A DNA stretch of 64,000 bases from Lepus europaeus (GCF_033115175.1 NC_084831.1:47648002-47712001); one strand, 5' to 3'; shown: positions 22,546-33,614, numbered from the stretch's first letter. Notes: generated by a model not told the origin, from the letters alone. Numbers and translations are program-made.

Positions 22546-23339
22546 ACAGCGTGTGTGCCCCTGGCCAGGGACAGCTTGGCTCAGGGAAGCTGAGGTCATC
22601 TCCACTTCAGAGAGGCTCCCGCCTCCCTCTCCCTTGACCTGAACTTCGCAGCCTCTGAATCACACTATGTAATTTAGGCTTCCCTCTTCCCCCAAAGCAT
22701 CCACTGGAGAAAGAGAAAAAGCCACCCCAGGATGCGCCTCTCACTGAAGTGTGTGGGAAAAATCCAGGCTTAGGGTGACAATAGAAAATAAATAAATAAA
22801 CTTGCAAAACAAATACTTTTTTTTCAGTAAGAAAAAAACTTCCTAGACTCAAACATTTTTTGCTGAAACAGCAATGCTCACAATAAAACATATTGAAAGA
22901 ACTTATAATTATACCAATTTAAACTTAGTGGCAGCGTCTCCCCGGCCGTGAGAACCATTGCTTTCCTGTGCAGTGGCTTTCGATGGCTGGGGCTGGGGCG
23001 GCCACAGTTGTGAAAGAGGCAGCTTCATGAGAGAAAGGGTCATGTTCTCAGTGGAGTGGCCTCTGCCCTCGAGCTGGGAGCTGCCTGGTTGCTGTGGGAA
23101 GAGTGGGGGCCCAGGCGCGGCTCCGAGAGGCGGCTTTCAGAGCACAGCACTGGGCAGAGGAGCCTCTGCACCCTCCATGCATCTCCCTGGGGTTTCACAC
23201 CTTCTGCACACAGTCACATTGTGTCAGGCGTGAACCTTCCCACCCCCACGACTCCATCTTCCTCCCTAGGATCGGGGGCCCTAAAAATGCACCCCCCTGG
23301 TCCCACAGAAGCCCAAGACCTAAAGGAAAGCCTCTACCG
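22546..23339. other. Unique non-coding sequence
   Basis: Moderately G/C-rich in 22930-23230. Frames of 91-114 codons overlap on both strands and have no recognisable domain. Confidence 0.45.
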
Positions 23340-23415
23340 CACAATGACCAATTCTGTGACCTTGCTTGACCTCTCAGAGCCGCCTCCCTCTCATCAGTAA
23401 GGCGGGAGGAACAGG
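23340..23415 (+). mobile_element. MIR SINE fragment
   Basis: 'attctgtgaccttgcttgacctctcagagccgcctccctc' is a short MIR core piece. Confidence 0.5.
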
Positions 23416-23500
23416 ACGCAGGTGGGCTGCACGCCATACTTTGACCTGTGCCATTCGAAGGAGCTGGCTGTTCCATCAGGGAAATTGACAAGGAGGTGAC

Positions 23501-23566
23501 GGGATCATTGAGACTGGCCCTCGGGATCATTGAGACTGGCCCTCGGGATCATTGAGACTGGCCCTC
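23501..23566. repeat. Minisatellite, 3 perfect x 22 bp
   Basis: Three identical copies of a 22-bp unit (gggatcattgaga then ctggccctc) lie at 23501-23522, 23523-23544 and 23545-23566. Identity implies recent expansion and possible length polymorphism. Confidence 0.98.
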
Positions 23567-24154
23567 GGAGCTTGCTGCAGAGGCCTGCGGCCCATCTGGG
23601 GGTGAGTGTTTGCTCTCAGATGTGTGTCAAACATCTAGCTCCGGTGCTAACTCAGCCCGGGTCCCTGCCCTTTCCTTCCCTTTTCTTGCAAAGGCTTCAA
23701 AGAGTCCCCACCCACTTCTGCATGCTTCACTGCCTGGGACCAGGCAGCTTTGCCCCATGCGCCACCAAAGCTGCAAAACTCAGCGCATCTTCAGGGACTG
23801 CTTCGGGGTGACTGCTGCCATTCGCTTTCAAAGACCCCAAGATGGGGCTCAGAGCCCCGCCCCGAGTGATTAGTGATCAGCATGACTAAGGGATGGAGCA
23901 GCAACAACGGGGAGTTTGGGGGATTAACCCACTCTCCCACAGAGAGGCCAGGCAACCTGTGTTACTAAATCCTCCTACAGGATTAATCCTGAGCCCACAG
24001 ATCACCCACAGCTTGAGCAGATGTAACACACAAATATGACACTTTCTGGGCGTTGGTCCAATGAAAGAGATAAAAGTAGATGGTGCCCGCGTACAGGGCA
24101 CTTGGCGCTCTCTCCCTTGTGCTATTTGTAGAGGCGATGGCCTCTCTCAGAAAG
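23567..24154. other. Unique non-coding sequence
   Basis: No gene or repeat is recognised. Confidence 0.5.
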
Positions 24155-24262
24155 GTTATGAAGCAAAAGCCCTGGCTTTGCCCCAGCACTGCCAGCTGTG
24201 TGACCTTGGGTGAGTCACTTTGCTTCTATGGACCTCAGTTCCCCCAACAGAAAAACAGAGCT
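24155..24262 (+). mobile_element. MIR SINE remnant, cut by a CSINE
   Basis: 'gctgtgtgaccttgggtgagtcactttgcttctatggacctcagtt' is a clear MIR core. The following CSINE interrupts its 3' side. Confidence 0.75.
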
Positions 24263-24264
24263 CA

Positions 24265-24515
24265 GGGGCTAGTGCTGTGTTGTAGCGGGTAAAGCCTCCG
24301 TTTGCAGTGCCAGCATCCCATATAGACACTGGTTCAAGTCCCAGCTGCTCCACTTCCAATCCAGCTCTCTGCTATGGCCTGGGAAAGCAGTGGAAGGTGG
24401 TCCATGGCCCCTGCACCCACGTGGGAGACCCAGAAGAAGCTTCTGGCTCCTAGTTTTAGATCAGCCCAGCTCTGGCTATTATGGCCATTTGGGAAGTGAA
24501 CCAGTGGATGGAAAA

Positions 24516-24552
<37 letters not shown>

Positions 24553-24610
24553 TCTGCCTCTGTAACTCTGCCTTTCAAATAGATAAATAAATCTTTTAAA
24601 AAAAGAAAAG
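24265..24610 (+). mobile_element. CSINE (type A), full length
   Basis: Head ggggctagtgctgtgttgtagcgggtaaag, B-box-like ggttcaagtccc, a (CT)n tract and the tail 'ctttcaaatagataaataaatc' plus AAAAG repeats. Direct repeats aaaacagagctcag / aaaacagctcag flank it. Confidence 0.95.
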
Positions 24611-25541
24611 AAAAGAAAACAGCTCAGTGTACGGGTTTCATGAAGATAAGAAATCAAAACGTGGTTTCCTTGCAGAGCCTGTGGGTAATACCTGAATACG
24701 ACTGTTTCGGGGATAAGGCCTGGCTCAAAAGTTGAGACACGTCTGTGGGTTCCCCAGTTCTTCGTCTCCCTCTGTGGCCCACAGCACTCAGCACGTCCCA
24801 CCATTTCAATCCTCTCCTCTAACTCAACTGGGGTCCGCCATCACAGGGTTCTCTAGTGCTTGTCATTGCACGCCTACACCTGGCCACGCGTGCATTCCTG
24901 AGCATGCATAACCACCCCAAAGCATCCTGTAACCTCGCATCCTCTCTGGTCTTCAGCCAGGCCGTCTATCAGTGCGCCCCAAGGAGATACACACTGGGTA
25001 TTCAGTGGGTCTACGTGAGGCAAGAAGAAAGATGGGAAAGGAGAGAAAGAAAGCAAAGCCCCTCCCCCAACAGCAGCAGTTAATCTAGGCAGGGCAGCCC
25101 ACTGGGCCACTGGCAGGCCCGCACTCTCACTCCTCTCTATGATGGCACGGCCCATTTTCTTAGTCCACCTGGCCAGAAACTCCACAAAACTCACCAAAAA
25201 AAAACCCAGCTATGGCCTTTCTTGTCACGAGGACTTTCCTGTATGATGTTTGATGACTCAACCAGTCATTCTGGGTGATGGCTGCTGTGGGGCTGCTGGT
25301 GCTGAGAGAAGGATCCCATGTAGAATCTCTCCAACGAGTTGCCTGAGAAGCGCCTGCCTTCCATTCGCTTGCACCTAGACATAACATGCTGTTTGCAACC
25401 CGTGCGTCATCCCAGGCCGTCCCCTTTCATCTGGATTATCCGTACCCATACTCCAAACCATACCCTCACACTTCGTGATTCCTCCCATCACCATCTGGCA
25501 ATGGCCAATTCGCCTGGTTGACTCAGACTTAACCTTAAAAG
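24611..25541. other. Unique non-coding sequence
   Basis: No gene is seen. L2-like text may occur at 25400-25540 but is too weak to call. Confidence 0.45.
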
Positions 25542-25551
25542 GCAACTCAAG

Positions 25552-25799
25552 GGGTGGGCCATGGCATAGCAAGGTAAACTGCAGCTCCCTATTGGAGTAC
25601 CTGGTTTGGGTCCCAGCTACTCCATGCTTCCAATCCTGCTTCCTGCTAATGCATGCTTGGAGACAGCAGATAATAGTGCAAGTGCTTGAGAACCTGCCAC
25701 CCATGTGAGAGATCCAGAAGGAGTTCTGGGCTCCAGGCTTTGGTCTGGCCTAGCTGTGGCTATTTCAGGCATTTGAGGGGTGAATCAGCAAATGGAAGA

Positions 25800-25834
<35 letters not shown>

Positions 25835-25930
25835 CTCTCTCTCTGTTTCTCTCTCTCTCTCTTTCTGTGTGTGTGTGTATCACTCTGCCTTTCAAATAAA
25901 TAAATCTCTTTAAAAATAAACAAATAACAT
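25552..25930 (+). mobile_element. CSINE (type A), full length with 10-bp TSD
   Basis: Head gggtgggccatggcatagcaaggtaaac, a long CT tract passing into GT, and the tail 'ctttcaaataaataaatc'. Exact duplication gcaactcaag at 25542-25551 and 25931-25940. Confidence 0.96.
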
Positions 25931-25989
25931 GCAACTCAAGTGTAAGCTTACTAGCACGGGAGGTTGTTGGCAGCAGGCATGCAGGCAAG

Positions 25990-26205
25990 CAGCAGTCATC
26001 AGGAGCCCAGGCACCAGAGGCAAACCTCATCACTGGCACACATGAGCTCTGTGGCCTTGGAAAGTGACTTCCATCGCGCAGCCTCAGTTTGCTCATCTGT
26101 AAGATGGAAATGACAACACCTCCATAGATGTGTTATAAGAAGTGAACTGGTTAATGAATGTAGAAAGCTCAGCACAGCCCTTGGCACTGACCGCTCTGAA
26201 TGACT
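25990..26205 (+). mobile_element. MIR SINE remnant
   Basis: 'gagctctgtggccttggaaagtgacttcc', 'cctcagtttgctcatctgtaagatggaaatgac' and 'agctcagcacagcccttggcac' make this one of the better preserved MIRs here. Confidence 0.8.
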
Positions 26206-26334
26206 GGCAGCTGTATGAAACTTATGTATGTACTTATGTATGAAATATTCCCTGGGCCCCAGACGGGATCAGGTGTCCCTCCTTTACTCCTGTGATACAC
26301 TGTGCTTACTCCTACACTCATCGTCTGCCTCATT

Positions 26335-26485
26335 GTCTTAATATCTGTCTATTAACATGGCACTACTAGACTATAGGAAACTCCTAGACAGGAACTCTGC
26401 CTCTCTTGCTATCCCCACAGCCCAACACTTGGGCTGTTTGTTGCTTGAGTGAAAATATTAGTGGCATGAGTAAGTGCATGAATGA
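26335..26485 (+). mobile_element. L2 LINE 3' fragment
   Basis: 'actataggaaactcctagacaggaactctgcctc', 'tatccccacagcccaacac' and a final 'gtttgttgcttgagtgaa' follow the L2 3' end. Confidence 0.6.
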
Positions 26486-26684
26486 ATAGAATGAAAGAAT
26501 AGCCTTTTGGCTACATTGAAAGCAAAGCCTATTCCATGTCCTACTAGGGTTGGAATGGAGCTCCTAGAGTGGCTCAGGTCTAAACCATGCTTAGGATGTC
26601 CCACAGCTGAGTCTGCCCTTCTCCCTCCCTCCAGTATCTACAAGCTGGTTGGCCATCAATAAATACAAGGTTGGAATTCATAGA

Positions 26685-26790
26685 CACATTCATTCAACTA
26701 ACAAATGTACCAGACACTGTGCTAGGCAATGAGGTAGAGCGATGTTTAAGATAGGCATATTTCTGAGAGAGACAAGAAGTTTTGGGATTA
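26685..26790 (-). mobile_element. L2 LINE 3' fragment
   Basis: 'cattcattcaactaacaaatgtaccagacactgtgctaggcaatgaggtag' is the reverse L2 3' terminus. Confidence 0.6.
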
Positions 26791-26885
26791 TATGATGAGA
26801 GGTGACACAGTTCACTTATGGCTGTGGAAACAAGAAGAGGAAAGAGCAGGAGCAATGGACAAGGAGTTGATGCGCCCCAATTCTT

Positions 26886-27217
26886 TTTTTTTTAAAGATG
26901 TATTTATTTATTTGAAAGGCAGAGTTACAGAGAGTCAGAAGCAAGGAGAGAGAGAGGTCTTCCATCCACTGGTTCATTCCCTAAATGGCCTCAATGGCCA
27001 GAACTGGGCAAATGAAAAAACAGGAGCCAGGAGCTTCTCCCAGGTCTCCCATGCAGGTGCAGAGGTCCAAGGACTTGGGACAGCCTCTGCTACTTTCCCA
27101 GGCCATAGCAGAGAGCTGGATTGGAAGTGGAGCAGCCGGCACTCGAACTGGTGCCCATATGGGATGCCAGCACTGCAAGCAGCAGTTTTGCCTGCTAAGC
27201 CACAGTGTTAGCCCCCT
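26886..27217 (-). mobile_element. CSINE (type A), full length
   Basis: A minus-strand C-repeat starting ttttttttaaagatgtatttatttatttgaaaggcag and ending 'agccacagtgttagcccc'. caattctt duplications flank it at about 26878-26885 and 27218-27225. Confidence 0.96.
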
Positions 27218-27363
27218 CAATTCTTATTTTTGCCATCATCTCAACCAAATCACCTAGTCACTCCCTGTCTGTGACACATTTGCTTACCCAGACATGGCCA
27301 TATCTGCTCTGCCCACCACAGGCTCAGAAATTCATACTGAGAATGAGTACAGAAAATGCTATA

Positions 27364-27720
27364 GGCCGGCGCTGTGGCTTAACAGGCTAATCCTCCACCT
27401 TGCGGCACCGGCACACCAGTTTCTAGTCCCGGTTTGGGCACCGGATTCTATCCCGGTTGCCCCTCTTCCAGGCCAGCTCTCTGCTATGGCCCGGGAAGGC
27501 AGTGGAGGATGGCCCAAGTCCTTGGGCCCTGCACCCGCATGGGAGACCAGGAGAAGCACCTGGCTCCTGGCTTCGGATCAGCAAGATGCGCCAGCCGCAG
27601 CGGCCATTGGAGGGTGAACCAACAGCAAAAAGGAAGACCTTTCTCTCTGTCTCTCTCTCTCTATCCACTCTGCCTGTCAAAAAAAAAACAAACAAAAAAA
27701 ACAAACAAAAAAAACACCGC
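27364..27720 (+). mobile_element. CSINE (type B), full length
   Basis: Type B head ggccggcgctgtggcttaacaggctaatcctcc, body 'cccggttgcccctcttcc', 'gaagaccttt' and the tail 'ctgcctgtcaaaaaaaaaac' with AAAC-interrupted poly(A). High CpG content points to a young subfamily. Confidence 0.95.
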
Positions 27721-27739
27721 TATGGAGTCATGGGAAGCT

Positions 27740-27850
27740 GACGGCTTGTTGGCTCTGTGACCCTCGGCATACCTGCACCTGTCCAAATCTCTACCTCTTC
27801 ATCGGCAGACTGGAGACAGCAGCTCCCACCTAGCATACCTCACAGAGTCA
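27740..27850 (+). mobile_element. MIR SINE fragment
   Basis: 'ggctctgtgaccctcggcatacc' followed by 'ctctacctcttcatcggcagactgg' is a MIR core; the next MIR lies 50 bp downstream. Confidence 0.55.
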
Positions 27851-27899
27851 CTGGGGGTCTTCACTTGGACCATGGACGGAGGAAGGGCTGTGTAAACAG

Positions 27900-28115
27900 T
27901 CAAGAGCACTGACACTGGTGCTGTCTAATCCAGGCTGGAACTTCATCTTCTCACACCTCAGTTTCAAGGCTGACTCTTCCTCAGATGGTTCACTTGGACC
28001 CTCTGATCCCCAATGTCTTCATTTGCAAAATGGGAATGATAAGCCTTGCCCAGGCCACCCCACAGTGTAGTGAGAGTTGAATGACATCATGAATCTGAAG
28101 CCCACCAAATGCCAG
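27900..28115 (+). mobile_element. MIR SINE remnant
   Basis: 'tctaatccaggctggaacttcatc' then 'gtcttcatttgcaaaatgggaatgataag' and 'agtgagagttgaatgacatcatg' give the full MIR order. Confidence 0.7.
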
Positions 28116-28254
28116 CATCATCAAATGCTACATCTACTGCAGTAGGCACTGCTCCTCTGAGGAACAGGAACTCCTCTGTCTTCAAGAGGGATGCTGCTCA
28201 TTGTGGTGGAATTGGACTTGACCCCCTTTCTCTGATTCTCCATCTAGAATGAAA

Positions 28255-28612
28255 GGTGCTTTGGTCTGAATATCCCTCTCCCCCATCAATGTACATGTAA
28301 AACTTAACCCCCAGTGCAGTAGTGTCGGCAGGTGGGTGTCTAGGGGGTGACAGTCTCGCAAGTGGAGCCTTCATGAGTGGAATTAAGTTCCCTAAAATAG
28401 AGGCTTCTCCCACCCTGCACATACTCAGCAGGAAGACATCAGCTGAGAGGAATAGGCCCTCAGCAGACCTTGAATCTGCTGGTGCCTGGCTGGGTCTTAG
28501 ATGTCCCAGCCCCCAGGACTGTGAGCCATCATTGTCCATTGTTTATAAATGACCCTGTCCACAGCATTTTGATATAGCAACCCAAACGGATGGAGACAAC
28601 AGGGCAGAACAA
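28255..28612 (+). mobile_element. MaLR-type solo LTR remnant
   Basis: 'gctttggtctgaatatccctc', 'aaaacttaacccccagtgcag', 'cttcatgagtggaattaag', 'gaccttgaatctgctggtgcc', 'ccagcccccaggactgtgagcc' and a terminal 'atagcaacccaaacggatggag' match MaLR LTR organisation. Solo, with no coding interior. Confidence 0.7.
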
Positions 28613-28955
28613 CTGAGGTGGCCTCCATTCGGCTCAAACACATGTGGACTGTCACTTCGTGACCCTCTGTACTGCGCAGAAAATTTCTCCCATTATTGTT
28701 GAGGAAGACTGGGGAGAAGGATTCCAGGTTGTTGTTGTATCTGCAGTGTGACCTGGGGCAAATCATTTTCCCTATGTATTAACTGCTTAGGTTCTGCTTA
28801 AGTTAGGATACGTATGGCTGCAAGGAAAAAGGGGAGAAGGGATAATCAACAACAATATCTATTATTTCATAGCAAGGAGTCCAGGTATAGGGAGCCCAGA
28901 ATGAGCATTCCAGTGTCTCAAAGGTGTCAGGGCCACAAGTCAGTCTCTATGTGGT
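28613..28955. other. Unique non-coding sequence
   Basis: Nothing recognisable except a MIR-like 'cagtgtgacctggggcaaatc' near 28745. Confidence 0.45.
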
Positions 28956-28959
28956 TTTC

Positions 28960-29270
28960 TTTTCTTTTTATTTATTTTATTTATTTGAAAGGCAGACAGC
29001 CTGAGACAAAGACAGAGATTTTCATCTGCTGGTTCATTCCCTAAATCCCCGCCTCAAACAGCCAGGGCTAAGATCCAAGAACTCAACCAAGGTCTCCACA
29101 AAGGTAGCAAGGACCCAACTACTTAAGCCATCACCTGATGCTTCCCAGGTGCACATTAGCAGGGAGCTGGGATCGGGAACAGCATTGGGACTCAAACTCA
29201 GACACTCCAGTGTGGGAAGCAGGTGTCCCAAGTGGCACCCGAACCTCTGCACCAAACCCACTCCCAACTA
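28960..29270 (-). mobile_element. CSINE (old type C), minus strand
   Basis: 'tttatttatttgaaaggcagac' is the tail side. 'atctgctggttcattccctaa', 'gggagctgggatcgggaac' and 'ctccagtgtgggaagcaggtgtccc' mark an older C-repeat form. Confidence 0.85.
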
Positions 29271-30122
29271 CGAATTTTTAATGGTAGAAAAATGGCTCCC
29301 ATGGCCCCAAACTTAACATCCTCACTCAGTAATCCCCAAAGGCAAGAAGAGGTGAGTGTTCTGGGATTCTTCCTAAGAATAAAGAAATCTTTCCCAGATG
29401 CACCCCTTGTGTTTCATAATGGATACAGGGTCAGGGGCGAGAGTCACCACATGCTCTGACCTAAACAAATTAGGGAAAGAGAAAAGGAGCTGTCATCAGA
29501 AAATAATAATATAAAATAAAATAAAATTGGTGTTCTGATCTTAAAAAAAAAAAGACAAAAAAAATATAAATAACGACTCCTGTGAGGAACTCTGGGTGTG
29601 TAATACACTCTGGGTTCTCTAAGGTCCACGTAACCCCCACGTGCACTGAGCAAACTCAGACTGAGGTCTCAGGTCATCATGGAAAGAACAGAGACACCAG
29701 CATCCTCCACCCCTCCTCCCAGCCCATCTGCAGGCTCTGTCCTGCTCCCGCTGGGTGGAGCTGGGTGCTGGGTGGTGCTGATGAAGCAGGAACTCCACAG
29801 CCCTGAGTCATTTTCTGACCTGCAGGACACCCCACCGGCCAGACCGCACTCCTGGCAACGCTCGGGACTGTGTTTCTAAACATATCCTAGTCTGCCGGGC
29901 CCTGGGCTAATGATCACTTGCTTTCCTTCCTGTACCCTCTGATAAATAAACAGAAACCAATGAGAGTGATGTAAACAAGACACAAGTCATCATTTCTTCT
30001 CATTTACAAAGTCTAGAAGCGAGCCATCTAGGGCTTCTGAAACCCGAATCCCTTCTATCTCCATCCCTCCACCCTCAGGAAGCATCTACTTGCAACGTTA
30101 CCTCAGTCCAACCTTACTTTTG
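29271..30122. other. Unique non-coding sequence
   Basis: No gene is supported. An A/T-rich stretch (aataataatataaaataaaat) lies near 29500-29575. Confidence 0.5.
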
Positions 30123-30137
30123 CAACGGTGTCATCTT

Positions 30138-30466
30138 TTTTTTTTTTTTTTGCCAGGCAGAGTTAGACAGTGAGAGAGAGAGACAGAGAGAAAGGTCTTC
30201 CTTCCGTTGGTTCACCCCCCCAAAATGGCCACTATGGCCGGCGCACTGCGCTAATCCGAAGCCAGGAGCCAGGTGGTTCCTCCTGGTCTCCCATGCGGGT
30301 GCAGGGCCCAAGCACTTGGGTCATCCTCCACTGCCTTCCCGGGCCACAGCAGAGAGCTAGACTAGAAGAGGAGCAACCAGGACAGAACCGGTGCCCCAAC
30401 CGGGACTAGAACCCAGGGTGCCGGAGCCACAGGCAGAGGATTAGCCTAGTGAGCTGCAGCGCCAGC
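30138..30466 (-). mobile_element. CSINE (type B), minus strand, 15-bp TSD
   Basis: Poly(T) tail, 'gccaggcagagttagacagtgag', 'aaccgggactagaacc' and head 'ttagcctagtgagctgcagcgcc'. Exact duplication caacggtgtcatctt at 30123-30137 and 30467-30481. A young insertion. Confidence 0.97.
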
Positions 30467-30536
30467 CAACGGTGTCATCTTATCATATCCCCTACTCTAA
30501 AGGGAAGAGGGAAAAGTTAAAAAAAAAAAAATGGTT

Positions 30537-30902
30537 GGGGGGCAGCATTGTGGCATAGCAGACTAAGCCTCCGGCTGTGGTGCGAGCATCCCAGTTCATG
30601 TCCCAGTTCATGTCCCAGCTGCTCTTCTTGCCCAGCTCCCTGCTTATGGCCTGGGAAAGCACTGGAAAGTGGTCCAAGTGCTTGGGCCCCTGCTCCCACG
30701 TGGGAGACCTGGAAGAAGCTCCTGATTCCTGGCTTCAGATCAGCCCAGCTCCAGCAGTTGCGGCCATTTGGGGAGTGAACCAGTGGATGGAAGACCTCTG
30801 TGTGTGTGTATGTGTGTGTTCACACGCACACACATGTGTATGTGTGTGTGCATGTAACTCTGCTTCTCAAATAAATAAATGAATAAAGCCTTTTAAAGAA
30901 GA
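30537..30902 (+). mobile_element. CSINE (type A), GT-expanded
   Basis: Head ggggggcagcattgtggcatagcagactaagcc and tail 'ctcaaataaataaatgaataaagcc'. The usual CT tract is replaced by a TG/CA-rich stretch at 30799-30855. It lies only 70 bp from the oppositely oriented CSINE at 30138-30466. Confidence 0.94.
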
Positions 30903-30981
30903 CGTATCTGCCATACTTCATCCCCTTTCTTAAAAGCTTTCCCTCGCATGCCACCCCACAAGTTCTTGAGATCCACACATA

Positions 30982-31107
30982 CGGTGGGTCTTCAAAAAGT
31001 TCATGAAAAATCAGTACTATGAAAAAGCAGCATACATTTCATGTTTTTCTCCACAATAAACGTACCTCTTCATTCTATTTCTCCACGAACTTTTAGAAGT
31101 ACTCTCA
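30982..31107. mobile_element. Short Tc1/mariner-like non-autonomous element
   Basis: A 126-bp element with inverted ends: gggtcttcaaaaagttcatg at 30986-31005 pairs with cacgaacttttagaagtact at 31084-31103. It is bordered by TA on both sides (30980-30981, 31108-31109), the target duplication expected for Tc1/mariner. It has no coding capacity. A diverged relative lies at about 59523-59649 in the opposite orientation. Confidence 0.7.
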
Positions 31108-31109
31108 TA

Positions 31110-31756
31110 ACTCGACCTTGGTGGTCACAGTAGCCACAGCTTGCTTCTAAGGAGTCTGGAAAACACGCTTTTAAAGAGTGCATCTGACAACCTCCAACTC
31201 CTCTGAATCAGTGAGTATGAAGTATAGAAAGGACACAGGTAGGCAGCCAGCAGTCTCTCTTGCAATTCCAGGGCCGATGGTTATAAGTAAAACGAGTTCT
31301 GGATAAACAGTCCGGGAAGCTGCCCATTACAAAGTGTGGCAGGACAGGGGACTTGCTTTGGGCTGACTTTCATCTGGCTGCCTCTGGGCCCCTCCCTTCT
31401 CCTTCCTGAGTCTCCTCAGAGCTAACACGAAGGGTAGGACCACCAGAACAACTGCAGGGAAATCAATCAATCCAATAGAAGATTCTTTCTTTTGTTCGTT
31501 CTTTTATTCAACAGGAATCCACAGAGGCACTTTGTCTGCCAAGGGCTGTGGCTGGCATCTTGGATGCAGAGATTCACAAATACCCTGTCTCTGCAGTTTA
31601 TAGTCCGTTGAAAAGCCAAGGGAAAACCTTGGGAGATTGGTGGTAAGAGCTTGCGATCAATTCTCCACAAAGGAAAAGTACAAAGGGATGGGCGGTTGGA
31701 AGAGGAGCACTAACACAGGCAGGGATCCTTAAAGGCATCAGCAGGATGCTCAAAGG
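31110..31756. other. Unique non-coding sequence
   Basis: No gene or confident repeat is seen. Confidence 0.5.
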
Positions 31757-31764
31757 ATGAACAG

Positions 31765-32083
31765 AGGAGCCGGTGTTGTGGGGTACAGGGTTTAGCCACC
31801 GTCTGCCAGATGGGCACCGGTTTGAGACCTTGCTGCTCCACTTCCGATTCAGCTCCCTGTCAATGCACCTGGGAAAGCAGCGGAAAATGGCCCAAGTGCT
31901 TGGGCCCCTGCACCTGCCTGGGAAACCCAGAAGCAGCTCCTGGCTCCTGGCTGCAGCCTGGCCCAGACCTAGCTGTTGTGGCCATTTGAGGCGTAAACCA
32001 GCAGATGGAACATCTCCTCTCTCTCCCACTCACTCTCTCTCTGTAATTCTGCCTTTCAAATAAATAAATACATCTTTAAAAAA
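31765..32083 (+). mobile_element. CSINE (type A), short TSD
   Basis: Head gccggtgttgtggggtacagg, body 'gctgctccacttccgattcagc' and tail 'ctttcaaataaataaatac'. Direct repeats atgaacag at 31757-31764 and 32084-32091. Confidence 0.95.
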
Positions 32084-32224
32084 ATGAACAGGAGTTTGCA
32101 GGCAGAGGAAGCTGGAAACTAGTATGACCACAGAGGGTATATCACGTTCTGGAATCATCTTCCCACCCAACACTGATCCTCAGGAAGAGGTTCTGCTCTC
32201 TAAGCAATTCCTGCAGACAAGTAT

Positions 32225-32345
32225 TGTTCATTCTGCTCACTTGAAGTCAGACAGATCTGGGACTGCAGCCCTGCCTGTCACCCAAGCACGTGAGCTCAGG
32301 CAGGGCTCAACGAGCATCAGCGTCCTCTACAAAGGTCCCCAGCTG
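32225..32345 (+). mobile_element. MIR SINE fragment
   Basis: 'agtcagacagatctgggactgc' and 'acgtgagctcaggcagggctcaacgagcatcagcgtcctc' are a diverged MIR. Confidence 0.45.
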
Positions 32346-33149
32346 TTGGCAGGAAGGGCTCTGTGAGAGGTCTTGCAGGGACATGCCCGGCAGGCCCCAC
32401 ACACTTGAAGCTTTAGCCCTCCCGACTTCCCGGGTGGCTGCTGGGCCAGGCTAGTGCATTGCAAGGAGCCAGGAAGAAGACTCAGCCACGGGTGAGTGAC
32501 TTAAGAAGGGTTTCTGTATTGACGGTTATAAGCACCGACTCAGAAAGAAAAAAAAAAAAACAGGTGAGAGAGAAACCACAATGCCTGGCAGGGAGTGGGC
32601 TGCTTTGTCTGTCCCCGAAGTCACTGGCAGAGAGCTTGAAAGGCAAGGGAAAGGTCAAGCCCCTCACAGGGAACAAAGCGCCAAACCATGTGGGCCTATG
32701 ACCTCCCTCCTCTAATTCCCATGACTGCCTGGGCTGCTTTCCGGCTGGGAAACGGGGAGGGGACCCCGGCCCTGGCAGGCCTGTGTGGGCCGAGCGCCTG
32801 GGCTTGCAGGTGTCAGTGAGTTACACAGTCCAGGCTGCTGATGAAGAAAGCTGTTTCTGTCCTTCAAGTCCTGTCGGGCCAGCCTCACCTCCAGGCCGCT
32901 CTCAGCGCTGCCTCTGCGCTTGCTTTCAGGTGCCCTGTACCCTAGGCTCTTCCCTTCTTCCTTTCACGTCCATACCCTCCCCACCCTGCACCTGCTTGTC
33001 CAAGGCCCTCCCGAGGATGCTCTCACCGTCTCTTCAGTCTGGACCCTGCCATGGACCATCTGGCTCTCTCTTTTTTTTCTTTTTTCGTCTATTCTGGTGC
33101 TTTCTCACCTGTTCAGCAAGGACCACCTGGTCTCTCACTTCCCCTGCAC
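32346..33149. other. Unique non-coding sequence
   Basis: No exon-like feature is seen. A 174-codon frame (32783-33307) extends into the L2 remnant and is Ser/Pro-rich by chance. Confidence 0.45.
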
Positions 33150-33560
33150 CAGCCCTCGCCGAGGGCCTTCCCTCTGCCCCTCCCTCCTCTGCTCCCATCT
33201 GGCCTCACTTTCTCACCCCAGTCAAGGCCACTGCATCTGTGCTCTCTACCAGGACTATTTCAGTTCCCCAAATGGGCCGCGCTCCGGTTCACTCTCCCCG
33301 TCTTTAGCTTTCAGGCCTCGGTTCAGATGTCATCTCTCTGGTCCCTTCCTCCAAGCCCTGCCATGCACTCCCTGTGTTTCCCCCTTACTGATCTGTCACT
33401 GCTGAAATGAACCAGTGCATGCCTTTCTCCTCATCAGACAGGAAACTGTGGGAGACCCAGGACTTGTCCCCCACCACACACACACTTTTTCAAAGTTACA
33501 TCCCCAGCACCCAGCATAGTGTCTACCGAAGGCAGATGCCTGAATGATCTACCATATACT
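33150..33560 (+). mobile_element. L2 LINE 3' remnant
   Basis: 'tttcaggcctcggttcagatgtcatctctctggtcccttcctcc', 'aggaaactgtgggagacccaggacttgtc' and 'cccagcacccagcatagtgtctaccgaaggcagatgcctgaatgatc' follow the L2 3' consensus. Confidence 0.65.
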
Positions 33561-33614
33561 AGCCCACCCTCCATAGCCTATAACAGGTGCACTTCAACTG
33601 TCACCACCAGTCCC

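Noticed and set aside
23501..23566. CRISPR-like repeat array
   Set aside because: The repeats are contiguous without spacers in mammalian DNA, so this is a minisatellite.
25820..26096. Arg/Glu-repeat protein frame
   Set aside because: It is a translation of the CSINE CT/GA tract. The same artefact occurs in several SINEs (for example 4.2, 24.5 and 47.6 kb).
32783..33410. Overlapping frames of 119-174 codons as exons
   Set aside because: They overlap the L2 remnant, their composition is Ser/Pro/Leu low complexity, and no conserved domain or convincing splice structure is visible.
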